Below are positions 1-8,794 of a DNA stretch of 16,468 nt, in pieces. Position 1 is the first letter of the stretch. Every line of letters starts with the position of its first letter. Source of the stretch: Rhodocyclaceae bacterium (GTDB taxonomy: Bacteria; Pseudomonadota; Gammaproteobacteria; Burkholderiales; Rhodocyclaceae); contig JADJEF010000016.1 of the NCBI GenBank assembly GCA_016702335.1, positions 1 to 16,468 of the forward strand, given 5' to 3'. The position numbers and the translations under genes are program-made. A model generated the notes under the pieces. The model made no database searches and had not been told where the DNA came from. It saw only the letters and a list, made by a program, of their open reading frames with translations.

Positions 1-87
1 GGGCGCGGACACAGCCAATTGCGACGGCTGCAGTTCCGCTTATGCTTGGGCAGTTAGGGCTTCGATGTGTGTCATAGGCGGCCTAAC
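1..87. other. Non-coding stretch downstream of zorD
   Basis: No open frame, tRNA or repeat is seen between the window start and the corrected zorD stop. Confidence 0.4.
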
Positions 88-2972
88 TTAATACCGTTTC
101 TTTAAACAAAGAAGCGGCTTCTTCTTAGTGGCGGAAGGTGGCACTAGCAGTGAGCGACTAAGCTGACGCTTTCGCTCTATCAACCCATGGAGTTTTTGGT
201 CAAACTATGATCGCCGTAATCAGGATGAACAGAAATGGGTAATACACATGCACATCCCGGTTCTGCCCAATGCGGTGACGCGGTCTGTACTTTGGTCTTC
301 TACAGCAGGATTCCACCACCGAGAGAGATGAATGACATGATTTGCAGCGGTAAGTATCAAACCGACGCCTCCAGCACGTGGTGACAAAATCATTACATCA
401 AACCCGACACCTGCTTGGAAGCGTTCTACTCTCTTTTGCCTTTCAGGAGCGGCCACAGTGCCATTGATTACCAAAGGGAGCGTTTCCAATTTGTAGCGAT
501 TCTTGAGAATCAATGGCAGTTCTCTTGAATTCTGCATGTCTAGCGATTCAAGAAAAATAAGTGCCTTTTCGCCTTTTTTGTGGATTGAGTCGAGTATTTC
601 AATGGACGCTGCAAGACGTGCGGAAGCATTGATATATGCATCATCGCTACACGCCGATGATTCCTGGTTAATGAAGGGATGAAGCGAAATACTGCGAAGT
701 CGATGAAGCACTTCAAGAATCATCGTGTCCTTGGCCCCGAGCGCTTCTCGTACCACCTGTGAGTACGCTTCGGCCTGGACGGTCGGCATGCTTCGTACTA
801 GTGAATGCGAATGTTTATTCGGTAGAGCATCAAGGCTGTCTTCCTTCATGCGACGAAGCATGAGGGCTGGCTTCGAATCAGGAATGTTCGACTGCCAAAT
901 CTTTTCCTTCAGAACCTGTAACGTTCCCGCAGTGACTTCACGTTCATATTGCTGGCTGAACGTTTTTAAGTCCCCCAATATTCCCGGGTGGGATGTATCA
1001 GCAATACACCACAAATCAGCAAGACGGTTCTCAACAGGCGTGCCTGTCATTGTGACCGTGAAATCAGCGTTGATCGCCTTCGCAGCCTCAGTTGTCAGAG
1101 TGCCAGGCGTCTTTATTTTTTGTGCTTCGTCAAATACAGCGATTGAGAATGGAATCAAGCCAAAACTGATCTGGTAGTCCCGGAGTGTTTCGTAACTGGT
1201 GAGAATCCAGTCAGCCCGAATTAACTGCTCGCGATCTAGAACTGAATGACCACTTTCCAGTTCTCCTTGGCTAGACTTTCGCAAGCGTCGAACTCCTTGA
1301 CCATAGACCGTCAGCAAGTCGCCAAGACCTGGTTTGAGCATATGTAGGGCATGCTCCGCTTCCCAGTTGCGAAGCAAGCCAATCGGCGCAACGATAAGTA
1401 TCGGTTTGCGAGGAGTCATTCCGGCTGCTATCTCCTCGCGAATCCATGCCAAGAAGGCTAAAACCTGGAGAGTCTTGCCCAAGCCCATGTCATCAGCTAA
1501 AAGAGATCCCGGCGAGCCTCTTATCCAATGATCTTGAAGCCAGCGCAAACCGTCTTTTTGATGGCGCTTCAACTGAGTTTTAAGTAATGCAGGGACCTCG
1601 GGAGCGGATGCGCGATGACTTCTTCTCGATACCTCGTAGTCGATACCATCAAGGTTGTCGTGAATCAATAGAACGTTTCTTTGTGATGACTTGGGTTCTT
1701 TTGAGACCCCATCAGAAGAATCGCCTTCCTTCTTCTGGCTTTCATGAATTAGGGTATTAACCGCATCAAGGACATCGTCAGTAGCCTTTACTGTATGACC
1801 ACCAATGTCGACGTTGTCCCCGCCGTTCGTCAAGGCTTGCTCAAGACGCTGTTTGACGTCTGATAGTTGCTCGTTGGTTAGTGCGACACGATCCCCTTCG
1901 ATCAGTAAGCCCAAGGATTCGGGTGGCAACCAGGATTCACCCGTTCGTTGAACCCATGGCAGAACCTTCTTCTGCCATAGACCGATCATCTTCACCCGTT
2001 CCGAAAACGCCTCCGTTTCGACAAAGAGTTGTTCGAGGATATCCTCTGCAACTACCTCGCCTAACTCTGCAGCTAATGCACCACGAGGATTTCAGCAAAA
2101 GACAAGCGTTCTTCTGGAGTTCCAGTAGCTACCCTCTTCACGATAGAAAGCGCTTGCCTGCAAACTGGATCCACTACGACGTAGGCTCCCTCATCGAGTG
2201 GGTAAGCAGATCTCGCATCGTGAAACTCTCCAAATCGCTGAGAAAAGACGTCCTGATATCGATCAGGCAACACCTGTGTCGGCTCGTCTGAATCCCCGAA
2301 TATCTCAACCTGATCGCCTGCTAGAGGTGATTGATTCATCAGTACTGGAGAGAATGAGACATCTCTGATACCTAGCGGGTCAATTCGCAAGGTAAATCTG
2401 CTTCCGGAGTAGATTCGCGTATCGCGCAAGTAATAGTCGTTCTGGAGTTCCGAAGGTGACTCACCGAGCAACCTACGAATCTCTCCCCAAGCACGCATCC
2501 GATCATCCCTGTTACTCGGCGGGCTTGAGTTAAAGCGCTCGATATTCTCCAACACCGTACAAAGCGGTTCCGGGATCCTAAAGTTACGGTTCTCGACCGT
2601 GGCAATGCAACCGGTTCTTTAAGTTCCGCATTGAGCGGCAGTCCACTCGAAAGAACCCATCTGGTCTAAAGCGAAATTCCGGATTGCTTAGGTCGCCATC
2701 GCTCCGAGATCGAGCCGCAACGGAAGATCAGTTGGAAGCGATAGCGCTTTCGCATCGATACCTGGCGAAGATATGTGCCTTGTTGAAACATAAATCGAAT
2801 CTTGGTCGGTGCTAGCCTTCTCTTCCTCGATAAGCGAAAACAGTATCGCTATACCCCTTCGATGTTCTATCGGGGCAGTTTGAGTCCATGACTCGGGCGG
2901 CTTAAAAGTCCCTTGAATATCCTGCAGTTGAAAACGAATACGCTCATTTGTCCACGTTGGAACTAATCTCAT
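88..2972 (-). pseudogene. zorD: ZorD, SNF2-family helicase effector of type I Zorya (frameshifted)
   Basis: ZorD is the cytoplasmic SNF2-like helicase/nuclease effector of Zorya, acting on invading DNA. The longest open stretch (1995 to 220) shows the helicase core: Walker A in DDMGLGKTLQ, Walker B in FDEAQK, then MTGTPVENR, and the C-terminal lobe with SPRAGGVGL and LSRWWNPAVEDQ. The start is the ATG at 2972, with GGAGG six bases upstream and nine bases after the zorC stop. Single-base deletions are inferred near 2695, 2640, 2580, 2088, 276, 226 and 203. Restoring them gives one frame of 963 residues, including motif VI (DRVHRIGQNRDVHVYYP) and a tail (DHSFDQKLHGLIERKRQLS) ending at TAA 88-90. 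That the length comes out as whole codons supports the reading. Identity is sure; whether the breaks are real is not. Confidence 0.85.
109..123 (-). terminator. Weak terminator-like hairpin at the 3' end of zorD
   Basis: A perfect inverted repeat (AAGAAG, loop CCG, CTTCTT on the minus strand) is followed by TGTTT. It falls inside the last codons of the frame-corrected zorD, so it may equally be chance codon use (three AAG lysine codons). No other hairpin is seen downstream to base 1. Confidence 0.2.
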
Positions 2973-2981
2973 CCATGCCTC

Positions 2982-4406
2982 CTAGCGCCAGTCGCTTTCA
3001 CTTACTACGATTCCTGTTTCTCGCCGTATATAGGTACTTATCTTGCGCTGCCAGGTCCCGTAGTCGGATGCGTGGTGGGCTTGGTCAAACGAACAGGATT
3101 TCGTAAATCATCCGCGAAATAGACCTTTCTGTAGAGTCCTGGGGCTAGGCGATCATTCTCATTCCAGAATCTACAGGCTCCGCTATGGCTCCATTCAGCG
3201 ACGATGAAGCTGCCTAGCTTCATGATGAGAACAGACTGGTTCTGAGCTGCTCGAGAGAGATCCCCAAATTGAAGTTTTTGCTGGCGCCCTAGCGCTTGCG
3301 CGATTGGCCCTAGTGCAAACCAGGCTTCGCTGATCGCACCTCGCTGATAGTAGGCGGTCCAGAATTTCTTCCGGTATTCCCATATATCGTCAGCGGTGCG
3401 CGACAACAGGTTGAAGAAGTGTGCCAGTGTTTCACCCGCAAACCAACGCAGCATGATGTCATGGCAGCGGAGTCAATGCCTTGCCAGGCGCCTGGTTTTA
3501 CGCGCGGATCACCGATTTGCTGAATGAGAAATTGCTGTATCAGTTCTTTGGTATTGGCGTCTGGTGACCGTGTCTTCCACGGTAGAAGCATCGTAGCTGC
3601 GACCTGACTGATGAGTTGAGGATAGCGAAGGCCCCCTTGTTGTGGTACCAGAGGTAGGGACCATTCAATAAGGCGGCGGATTGTTCCTTCGGCCGAGCCC
3701 TCACCGAGACTTAGGTTCTCTTTGGCGACAGACAAACTCCGAAACGTATGCAGCTTTGAGAAATGAGTCAGCGCTCTGTGCTATCGAACTTTCCAGTCCG
3801 ACATCTCTCAGGCCTTCTATGACCGTTTCGGCCCCAAGGATGTGACTGGCGACTCCAGTGGGACCCGCTGCCACATCAAAAAGCCTCCAGCGACGATGTC
3901 TCTCCGCCCACGGTGCAAGACTGGGCCAACGATTAGACAAAATCAGTTGTTGTATTGCCCTCGAAATGGGTGGAAGAGATGAAGACTCGGAAGGAAAACG
4001 CGTGAGGTAGGCATTGATGGTGCTTTGATCCATGTTGGTGATTTTCGATCTGCGGCGCGATTCAAAAAGGCCAGGACAATATCTCGATTGAGAGCTACCT
4101 GATCATCGATGTACCAAAACACCCATGGGGTGTAGCGCCACTCTCGCTTTTTCACGGTATCGAAAGATCCGGCTTCACTAGCGGCCAGCAACCGCTGTTT
4201 AAGTCTCTGCATATCCTGCGGGGAAATCGTTGCAGGTCGGAGTCCTGCGGCTCGTATCTCAACCAGCGACGCGGCACGTTCAATGTGTAATGGGGCTGGG
4301 AAGTCAGCCCATTTTGCAGAGGCCTTAAGTTGAACTGTCCGGCCAGCCCGGAGCGAGCCTCGAAGAGTCATTTCTTCAGGAACGCTTTCGTTTCATTAAG
4401 CGTCAT
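2982..4406 (-). pseudogene. zorC: ZorC, EH-signature protein of type I Zorya (frameshifted)
   Basis: ZorC is the type I Zorya component with a C-terminal EH-signature domain and works with ZorD downstream of the ZorAB motor. The signature is visible as QSVLIMKLGSFIVAEWSHS followed by CRFWNENDRLAP and, in the corrected frame, HHASDYGTWQRKIST and a C-terminus ending SESDWR at TAG 2982-2984. The start is the ATG at 4404-4406, overlapping the zorB stop as ATGA, typical of translational coupling. Frame changes are inferred near 4372 (deletion), 4043 (deletion), 3735 (insertion), 3461 (deletion) and 3077 (deletion). Correcting them yields exactly 476 codons, 475 residues. The N-terminal part is rich in Arg/Leu helices without motifs I can name. 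Identity rests on the EH signature plus its place between zorB and zorD. Confidence 0.82.
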
Positions 4407-5142
4407 TGGCTAGGTACCGCCATAATAAAACGAAGATCAATACGTCTATTCTTGCGTCGGTTGGCGTCACTTTCGTTATCAGCGAGGGGACGACGTTCTG
4501 CGTATGCGCTGAAACTCAAGAGGGCTGCTCGATCATTTCCATTTTCTCGAGGGCTGGAGCGCCCTTCGTCAGTTCAGATAAGTACCTTTAGCACGAGCAA
4601 CCGACAAGTCCCAATTGTCTTTGAATAGCGTGTTGTGGATAGGAACGTTGTCCGTATGCCCCTCGATAAATATGGCATCAAGGTGACGTGTTTTCCCATC
4701 TGGGGCACTACATTTATCGGCCGTCGTACTTCCGCTGGCATAACACGGGAGAACTTGCGAAAGATTTTCGGCGACGATGCGTAGAGCGTCCCACCTGAAT
4801 CGCGGAACTCGGCTTTGCCGGAATCAAATAAAAGCGGTTCCGGAACCGCAAGACGCCGTTGAGTGTGTCGATTTCTACCTGAATACCCTTTTCCCGAAGC
4901 GTTTTCTGCACATTTTCAAGCAACTCCTTCCTATCCATTTGAGCGTCCGAGAGTTGTCTGTTTCTTTCCTCTGCTTCCTTCTGACGAACGTCGGCTTCAG
5001 TCTGCGCCACGCGATAATTGAGCGCAAATGCCATCAGCAATATGATGAATATAAAGAGTACACCGATAATGAGGTCGCTCAAAGAGGCGAGATAGCTGTC
5101 TTCGCTATCACGTGGCAGTACCGTTGGATTGGCATCTGTCAT
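4403..5142 (-). pseudogene. zorB: ZorB, MotB/OmpA-like stator protein of Zorya (frameshifted)
   Basis: ZorB is the membrane stator that pairs with ZorA and binds peptidoglycan. One transmembrane helix lies near residues 22-43 (LIIGVLFIFIILLMAFAL), preceded by Asp23 in SLSDL, the position of the proton-carrying Asp in MotB-type proteins. A charged coiled coil follows, then an OmpA-like domain: FDSGKAEFRDSGG, IEGHTDNVPIHN, DLSVARA, and the signature NRRKNRRIDLRF. The start is the ATG at 5142, 12 bases after the zorA stop, with GAGGG upstream. Four one-base deletions are inferred near 4841, 4790, 4573 and 4537; correcting them gives 248 codons (247 residues) ending at TGA 4403. The peptidoglycan-binding part is readable only across these breaks. 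Confidence 0.87.
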
Positions 5143-5154
5143 TGTCGATTACCC

Positions 5155-5814
5155 TCAGTTCTTTGATCGATGCGCTTCAGCCAATTCCTCAGCCGTGTCG
5201 CTTAGTTCTTGGACGAGGGCGCCCAGGCTTTGAATTGCAGTTCCCATCTGCTTATCCAGACCTACGTGAAACTGCTTCACTTTTTCCGAGTAATTGTCGA
5301 GGCCATCCTGCAGCGAGTTGAACACAGCTTCTAGATCTTCGTCGACTGCTTCGAAACGACCCTGATACGCTTCCCATGCGCCCTTGAGTGCGGTGGCAAC
5401 GGCTTGTACCTGGTTACCGCTTTGCTCGATTGATGACAAGGCAGAACGGGCTCCGTCGAGCATCTGCCGGACCTGCATAGATGTAGAGTTCTGTGACTCA
5501 ATGAGTCCCTTGATCGAACTATCAAGCGTCGAAGCCGTCTCATCGATCGTCGTGCCGACATCCTTCAGTCCTGTCAGCGTGTGTCCAAGGGAACTGTAGA
5601 GTGTCACCAATTCTTCAACGTTCTGACCAAGCAAAGTGGTAGTTCGTTCCGCATTTGATGTTGCTTGTTTTACGACTCCCTCTAGGTCGACTACGTCTGC
5701 TTTAAGGTTAATGAGGACATCTTCAAGCAGCTTGGCCCCGCCAGCTATATCTTCTCCAGCGCCGCTTAGCTTTCCTTGTAGGCCCAGTGGGAGCGAAGCT
5801 GCGATTTGCGACAT
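5155..5814 (-). pseudogene. zorA: ZorA C-terminal tail, truncated by a Tn3-family transposon
   Basis: Only the C-terminal cytoplasmic tail of the ZorA motor subunit is left. The whole MotA/ExbB-like membrane domain, normally in the first ~200 residues, is absent. The remaining ~208 codons (5780 down to TGA 5155-5157) are a long helical, coiled-coil-like tail rich in E, Q, S, A and L, e.g. LVTLYSSLGHTLTGLKD and LQDGLDNYSEKVKQFHVG, with no frameshift. The frame enters from the left transposon terminal repeat, which supplies an in-frame ATG at 5812-5814, so a 219-residue hybrid starting MSQIAASLPLG is encoded on paper. Without membrane helices it cannot form a motor with ZorB. Identity comes from the tail character and the position directly before zorB, not from a conserved motif. 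Confidence 0.75.
5781..5813. repeat. Left terminal inverted repeat of the Tn3-family element
   Basis: Begins ggcccagtgggagcg on the plus strand and matches the reverse complement of 11851-11883 at 32 of 33 positions (g at 5801 is a at the other end). Similarity stops after position 33. The length is close to the ~38 bp usual for Tn3-family ends. The last zorA-coding base lies directly outside it. Confidence 0.9.
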
Positions 5815-5840
5815 AGAAGTATTCGCTATTGCAAGGTGAC

Positions 5841-7178
5841 TCAATACGGTACAGAGATTGTGCCGGATCGGATACCCGTCGCGATCTCTTCCATCGTCTT
5901 GGCGAATCGGTACAAGCCCGGATATTCGCCACATAGTGAGTTGATGTCTTCCTCGTTGCAGATAGCCATCAGGCGTTCGAATAATGGCATCTGTGGCGCC
6001 GATACGGCGAGGAATTCCAGCAGGTTGGCGTGCGCGGGGATATTGCCGCCGACTGCATCGAGCATCACGGCGATGGTGCGCTGTTCGCGTCTGCGCAGTT
6101 CTTCACTCAACGGTTCGCCCTTCGGTGGTTTGATGCGACCTTCGAACACCGCCATGCCTAATTCGCCATCATCCATGCGCAGGACGGCATCGATCGTGCC
6201 CGGTGCCATTTCCTTAAGCAAGGCCAGCGTCTCGGCCACTGTCATTTCAATCTGGTCTATATCCTTGCTAAGTCGGGATAGCGCCTCGCGCTGCGAGCGT
6301 GACGGTGATGCTTGGCGCCAGCGGCTGAGCTGTTCTCGATAGGTTGGCACCATCGCCATCTGGCTGTTGCACAGTCGGGTGGCGCGATTGACCTCAGCGT
6401 CGCCGAGTATGTGTGGGCGGCTGCGCGCCTCCCGCAGCGACTGTTGAAGATCAGAGGCGGCCTGCAGCTCCCCGGCCGTAATCTCAGCGATCATCGGTAG
6501 CATGGCGATAGGATGGTTGATGTCATCCTGCGGCGGATCCTCGTGCTCCACAGACTGGATTGGGGTGTCGGCGCTGAGTTCCGGCGTGGACGCTGGCGAC
6601 AGTTCCATCCGATCCTTAACAAGATCGAGATAGGACAGATCGCCCCGGCAGACCCACTCCAACACATGGCCGGGCGGTTCCGGCCGTTGATAGAATTTCG
6701 CAAGCACCTTGTCATACTGCGCACCGCTGGTGGCCGAGCGAAGGATTCGCGGTAGGTGATCAATCAGACCAGTCAATTTCGGCGCGCCAATATCGGCGCG
6801 AAAGGCGGTGACATGCTCGTCTGGGGCGATGGCGAGAATAAAGTAGCTGCCAAGTTCAACCATACGCTGCAGCACTTCGCACACCACTGGATCGCTCGGA
6901 TTTAGCAGTACGTGATAAGACGCAAAGCCGCGAAAGTCAAACGTGAACTGGACGATCTCATAGTCGCTATCGCCCAGCACTGAATGGCCGAACTCGAAAC
7001 CTCGCTCGGTGACGTGGCCGGGCAGCGCGATGCCCGGTCGCAAAGCCAACAGCGGCAGCACCTGCTTTCGTTCCGCGATGACGCCAACCGCGCAGGACAA
7101 CTCCGGGGCATCCAGGAAGTCTTGCACAAAGCGCCGGTTCAGCGTTAGCTTTGGCAACAACGGATAGATGTTGCTCAA
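5841..7178 (-). CDS. Transposon passenger protein of unknown function (~445 aa)
   Basis: I do not recognise this protein. The frame is open for 467 codons from 7244, but the part above 7178 overlaps the upstream 78-aa gene. I prefer the TTG at 7176-7178, 15 bases after that gene's stop, with GGAA seven bases upstream; this gives about 445 residues. No transmembrane helix or signal peptide is seen. The middle (about 200-240) is Pro/Ser/Asp-rich and looks like a linker between two globular parts. The second half is helical and charged (SRLSKDIDQIEMTVAETL, EELRRREQRTIAVM). It is the last gene of the element, ending 28 bases inside the left repeat, and its frame is fully intact. It probably shares a transcript with vapBC, the resolvase and the 78-aa gene. 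Confidence 0.7.
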   Translation of the reverse strand: MSNIYPLLPKLTLNRRFVQDFLDAPELSCAVGVIAERKQVLPLLALRPGIALPGHVTERGFEFGHSVLGDSDYEIVQFTFDFRGFASYHVLLNPSDPVVCEVLQRMVELGSYFILAIAPDEHVTAFRADIGAPKLTGLIDHLPRILRSATSGAQYDKVLAKFYQRPEPPGHVLEWVCRGDLSYLDLVKDRMELSPASTPELSADTPIQSVEHEDPPQDDINHPIAMLPMIAEITAGELQAASDLQQSLREARSRPHILGDAEVNRATRLCNSQMAMVPTYREQLSRWRQASPSRSQREALSRLSKDIDQIEMTVAETLALLKEMAPGTIDAVLRMDDGELGMAVFEGRIKPPKGEPLSEELRRREQRTIAVMLDAVGGNIPAHANLLEFLAVSAPQMPLFERLMAICNEEDINSLCGEYPGLYRFAKTMEEIATGIRSGTISVPY

Positions 7179-7192
7179 GCGGGATTTCCGTA

Positions 7193-7429
7193 TCAGTCTT
7201 CGTCGCTCAACATTTTGGCAACCGCGGGAACCAAGGCAATCCATTCTTGCCCCGTCCGTTCTATGGCTTCGGCCAGCGTGTAGTCAATGCTGGCCAACCA
7301 GTCGGCTCGGTTTAACACCAGAGCAACGGCAACCTTCTCGCCCGTCGATTGCACGCTCCACGAATCTCGCCCGCCGCGCTTTGCATCCCGCGCTTTACCC
7401 ACCAGGTGATTGAATTCGGCTTGGTTCAT
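7193..7429 (-). CDS. Small transposon passenger protein of unknown function (78 aa)
   Basis: A 78-residue protein starting MNQAEFNHLVGKARDAKRG. The start is the ATG at 7429 because GGAG lies six bases upstream; a TTG five codons earlier, overlapping the resolvase stop, is less likely. It is soluble and mixed alpha/beta in character (DSWSVQSTGEKVAVALVLN), without a motif I can name. It sits 12 bases after the resolvase and just before the 445-aa gene, so it is probably co-transcribed with both. Conserved small partners in such operons are often accessory to the larger neighbour, but nothing in the sequence shows a function. Confidence 0.65.
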   Translation of the reverse strand: MNQAEFNHLVGKARDAKRGGRDSWSVQSTGEKVAVALVLNRADWLASIDYTLAEAIERTGQEWIALVPAVAKMLSDED

Positions 7430-7440
7430 TCGATACTCCG

Positions 7441-8022
7441 TCAATGATGTTCAGTTTCTTGCGCCGTCTGGCGCGCAGCCGGCAGATAGCGGTACAGCGT
7501 GGACGGCCCAACGCCAAGCCGGCGCGCCACGTCTTCGACAGTAATTCCGGGGTCGGCTAACAGAGCACGCGCCTGCTTCAAATCCTTCTCAGCCAGCGCA
7601 CGTGGACGCCCGCCCTTGCGCCCCCGCGAACGCGCCGCATCCAGGCCAGCGCAGGTACGCTCACGGATAATCTCCCGCTCGAACTCCGCAATGGCGCCGA
7701 ACACGGTAAAGATGAGACGGCCGCCGGCAGTGGTGGTGTCGATATCCTGCGTCAGCGCTTTCAGTCCAATGCCCCGCAGCGCCAATCCCTCCACGGTGTC
7801 GAGCAATTGACGAGTGGAACGGGCGAGTCGATCCAGCTTCCAGATGACCAGCGTGTCACCGGCGCGCATGAAATCCAGGGCGGCTTGGAGTTCTGGCCGT
7901 TCGCGCTTGGCTCCGCTGGCCGTCTCTTCGAAGATGCGATCGCAGCTGGCTTCATTCAACGCATCCAGTTGCAGGTGGGGCTTCTGGTCGCGTGTCGAAA
8001 CGCGGGCGTAGCCGATCAACAT
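7441..8022 (-). CDS. tnpR: Serine resolvase/invertase of the transposon
   Basis: Site-specific serine recombinase, 193 residues, expected to resolve transposon cointegrates at a res site. The N-terminus IGYARVSTRDQ carries the nucleophile (Ser9). The catalytic domain continues with IWKLDRLARSTRQLLD and TVFGAIAEFEREIIRERT, followed by the basic arm RSRGRKGGRPRAL and a C-terminal helix-turn-helix (ITVEDVARRLGVGPSTLYRYL). This is the normal small-resolvase layout, near the 185-190 aa of Tn3 TnpR. Its ATG overlaps the vapC stop (caATGTTGA), so its translation is coupled to the toxin gene, an arrangement reported for Tn3-family elements carrying toxin-antitoxin genes next to the resolvase. The gene is complete. 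Confidence 0.95.
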   Translation of the reverse strand: MLIGYARVSTRDQKPHLQLDALNEASCDRIFEETASGAKRERPELQAALDFMRAGDTLVIWKLDRLARSTRQLLDTVEGLALRGIGLKALTQDIDTTTAGGRLIFTVFGAIAEFEREIIRERTCAGLDAARSRGRKGGRPRALAEKDLKQARALLADPGITVEDVARRLGVGPSTLYRYLPAARQTAQETEHH

Positions 8023-8405
8023 TGCGCAATGTCCGTTTGCGCAAAATCGTTGCCGACGAACAGCAACGGTTCGTTGAGAGCTTTGGCCAGCGCATAGACC
8101 GCACAGTCGCCCAGGTTCAGTTGGGCCGGATGGCCTTGCCCTTTGCCGTAGCGCTGAAAAGCCTCATCGGCGAGGCGGGCTTGCTGTTCGTCGAATGGCG
8201 TGACGATTGCGCCGATTTCATCCAGGAACCGTTGCAGCTTGCCCGGCATGGTGGGATGCTCGCGCGCCCGCACCACGATGTGGGCCTCCAATAGGCTTAC
8301 CGCCGATATGCGGCACACCTCATGCGCTTCCAGGGCGGCGACAATACGAGCACGTTCCGGCTCATGTTTTAGCCAGGCCAATACAGCGGAAGTGTCGATC
8401 ACCAT
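8016..8405 (-). CDS. vapC: VapC-type PIN-domain toxin
   Basis: 129-residue PIN-domain endoribonuclease, the toxin of a type II toxin-antitoxin pair; VapC toxins cut tRNA or rRNA. The acidic active site is complete: Asp4 in MVIDTSAVLAWL, Glu40 in SAVSLLEAHIVV, Asp100 in LNLGDCAVYALAK and Asp120 in LLFVGNDFAQTD. The start ATG (8403-8405) overlaps the end of vapB (ATGGTGA) and the stop overlaps the resolvase start, so the three genes read as one coupled unit. It stabilises the element and possibly responds to transposition through shared expression with the resolvase; the last point is inference. Confidence 0.93.
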   Translation of the reverse strand: MVIDTSAVLAWLKHEPERARIVAALEAHEVCRISAVSLLEAHIVVRAREHPTMPGKLQRFLDEIGAIVTPFDEQQARLADEAFQRYGKGQGHPAQLNLGDCAVYALAKALNEPLLFVGNDFAQTDIAQC

Positions 8406-8653
8406 GCGCCGTGCTCGTTGTAACCCAAGATATCGTTGTCACTACGGGTGTCGGGGCTGTGCGGCAACGCATCGACCTCGCGCGCCAGCGCGGCAAGCCG
8501 TTCGCGTAGCGGTAGCTTCCTGGTGGCCAATCCACGTAGGCCGGCTAGGGACAACAGGCTCTCGCGCACCACTTCGGTGATGGTCACGCCCTCCGCTTTG
8601 GCAAGCTGTTGCGCCAGTTGTTCCATTTGCACGTCTTCGATCACAATAGCCAC
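8399..8653 (-). CDS. vapB: VapB-type antitoxin
   Basis: 84-residue antitoxin paired with the VapC downstream. The N-terminal half (VQMEQLAQQLAKAEGVTITEV) resembles the Rv0623/PSK-type VapB family, a short DNA-binding and dimerisation segment. The C-terminal tail (DTRSDNDILGYNEHGAW) would bind and block the toxin, and NDILGYNEHG is a common ending in this family. The start is GTG (8651-8653), with GGGAG six bases upstream; no ATG fits better. Such antitoxins repress their own operon, so the AT-rich region upstream probably carries the operator, which would also set resolvase expression. Confidence 0.9.
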   Translation of the reverse strand: MAIVIEDVQMEQLAQQLAKAEGVTITEVVRESLLSLAGLRGLATRKLPLRERLAALAREVDALPHSPDTRSDNDILGYNEHGAW

Positions 8654-8794
8654 GTCGTTCTCCCATTACTCATAAATATGATCGCTGTTAAGGGGGAATA
8701 AATCAAGAGATAGTTTTGGGAGAAGAATTCGGGGCATATGCGATGGTTGTGCCCCACTTATGTCTTTCTCCACAAAACCTTCGTTTTCGGGAGA
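8654..8794. promoter_or_regulatory. Intergenic region between tnpA and vapB: likely res site and vapB-vapC-tnpR promoter
   Basis: This 141-base gap is more AT-rich than its surroundings. It holds an interrupted palindrome at 8670-8681 (tcata, aa, tatga), a second inverted repeat GGGGCA/TGCCCC at 8731-8736 and 8750-8755, and a TTAACA box upstream of vapB. In Tn3-family elements the resolvase binds a res site of about 120 bp next to its gene; this is the only untranslated stretch of that size in the element. I cannot define the three subsites by eye. Confidence 0.45.

Noticed and set aside
4406..5166. Plus-strand open frames of 61 and 129 codons
   Set aside because: They lie opposite zorB, whose OmpA motifs read clearly on the minus strand.
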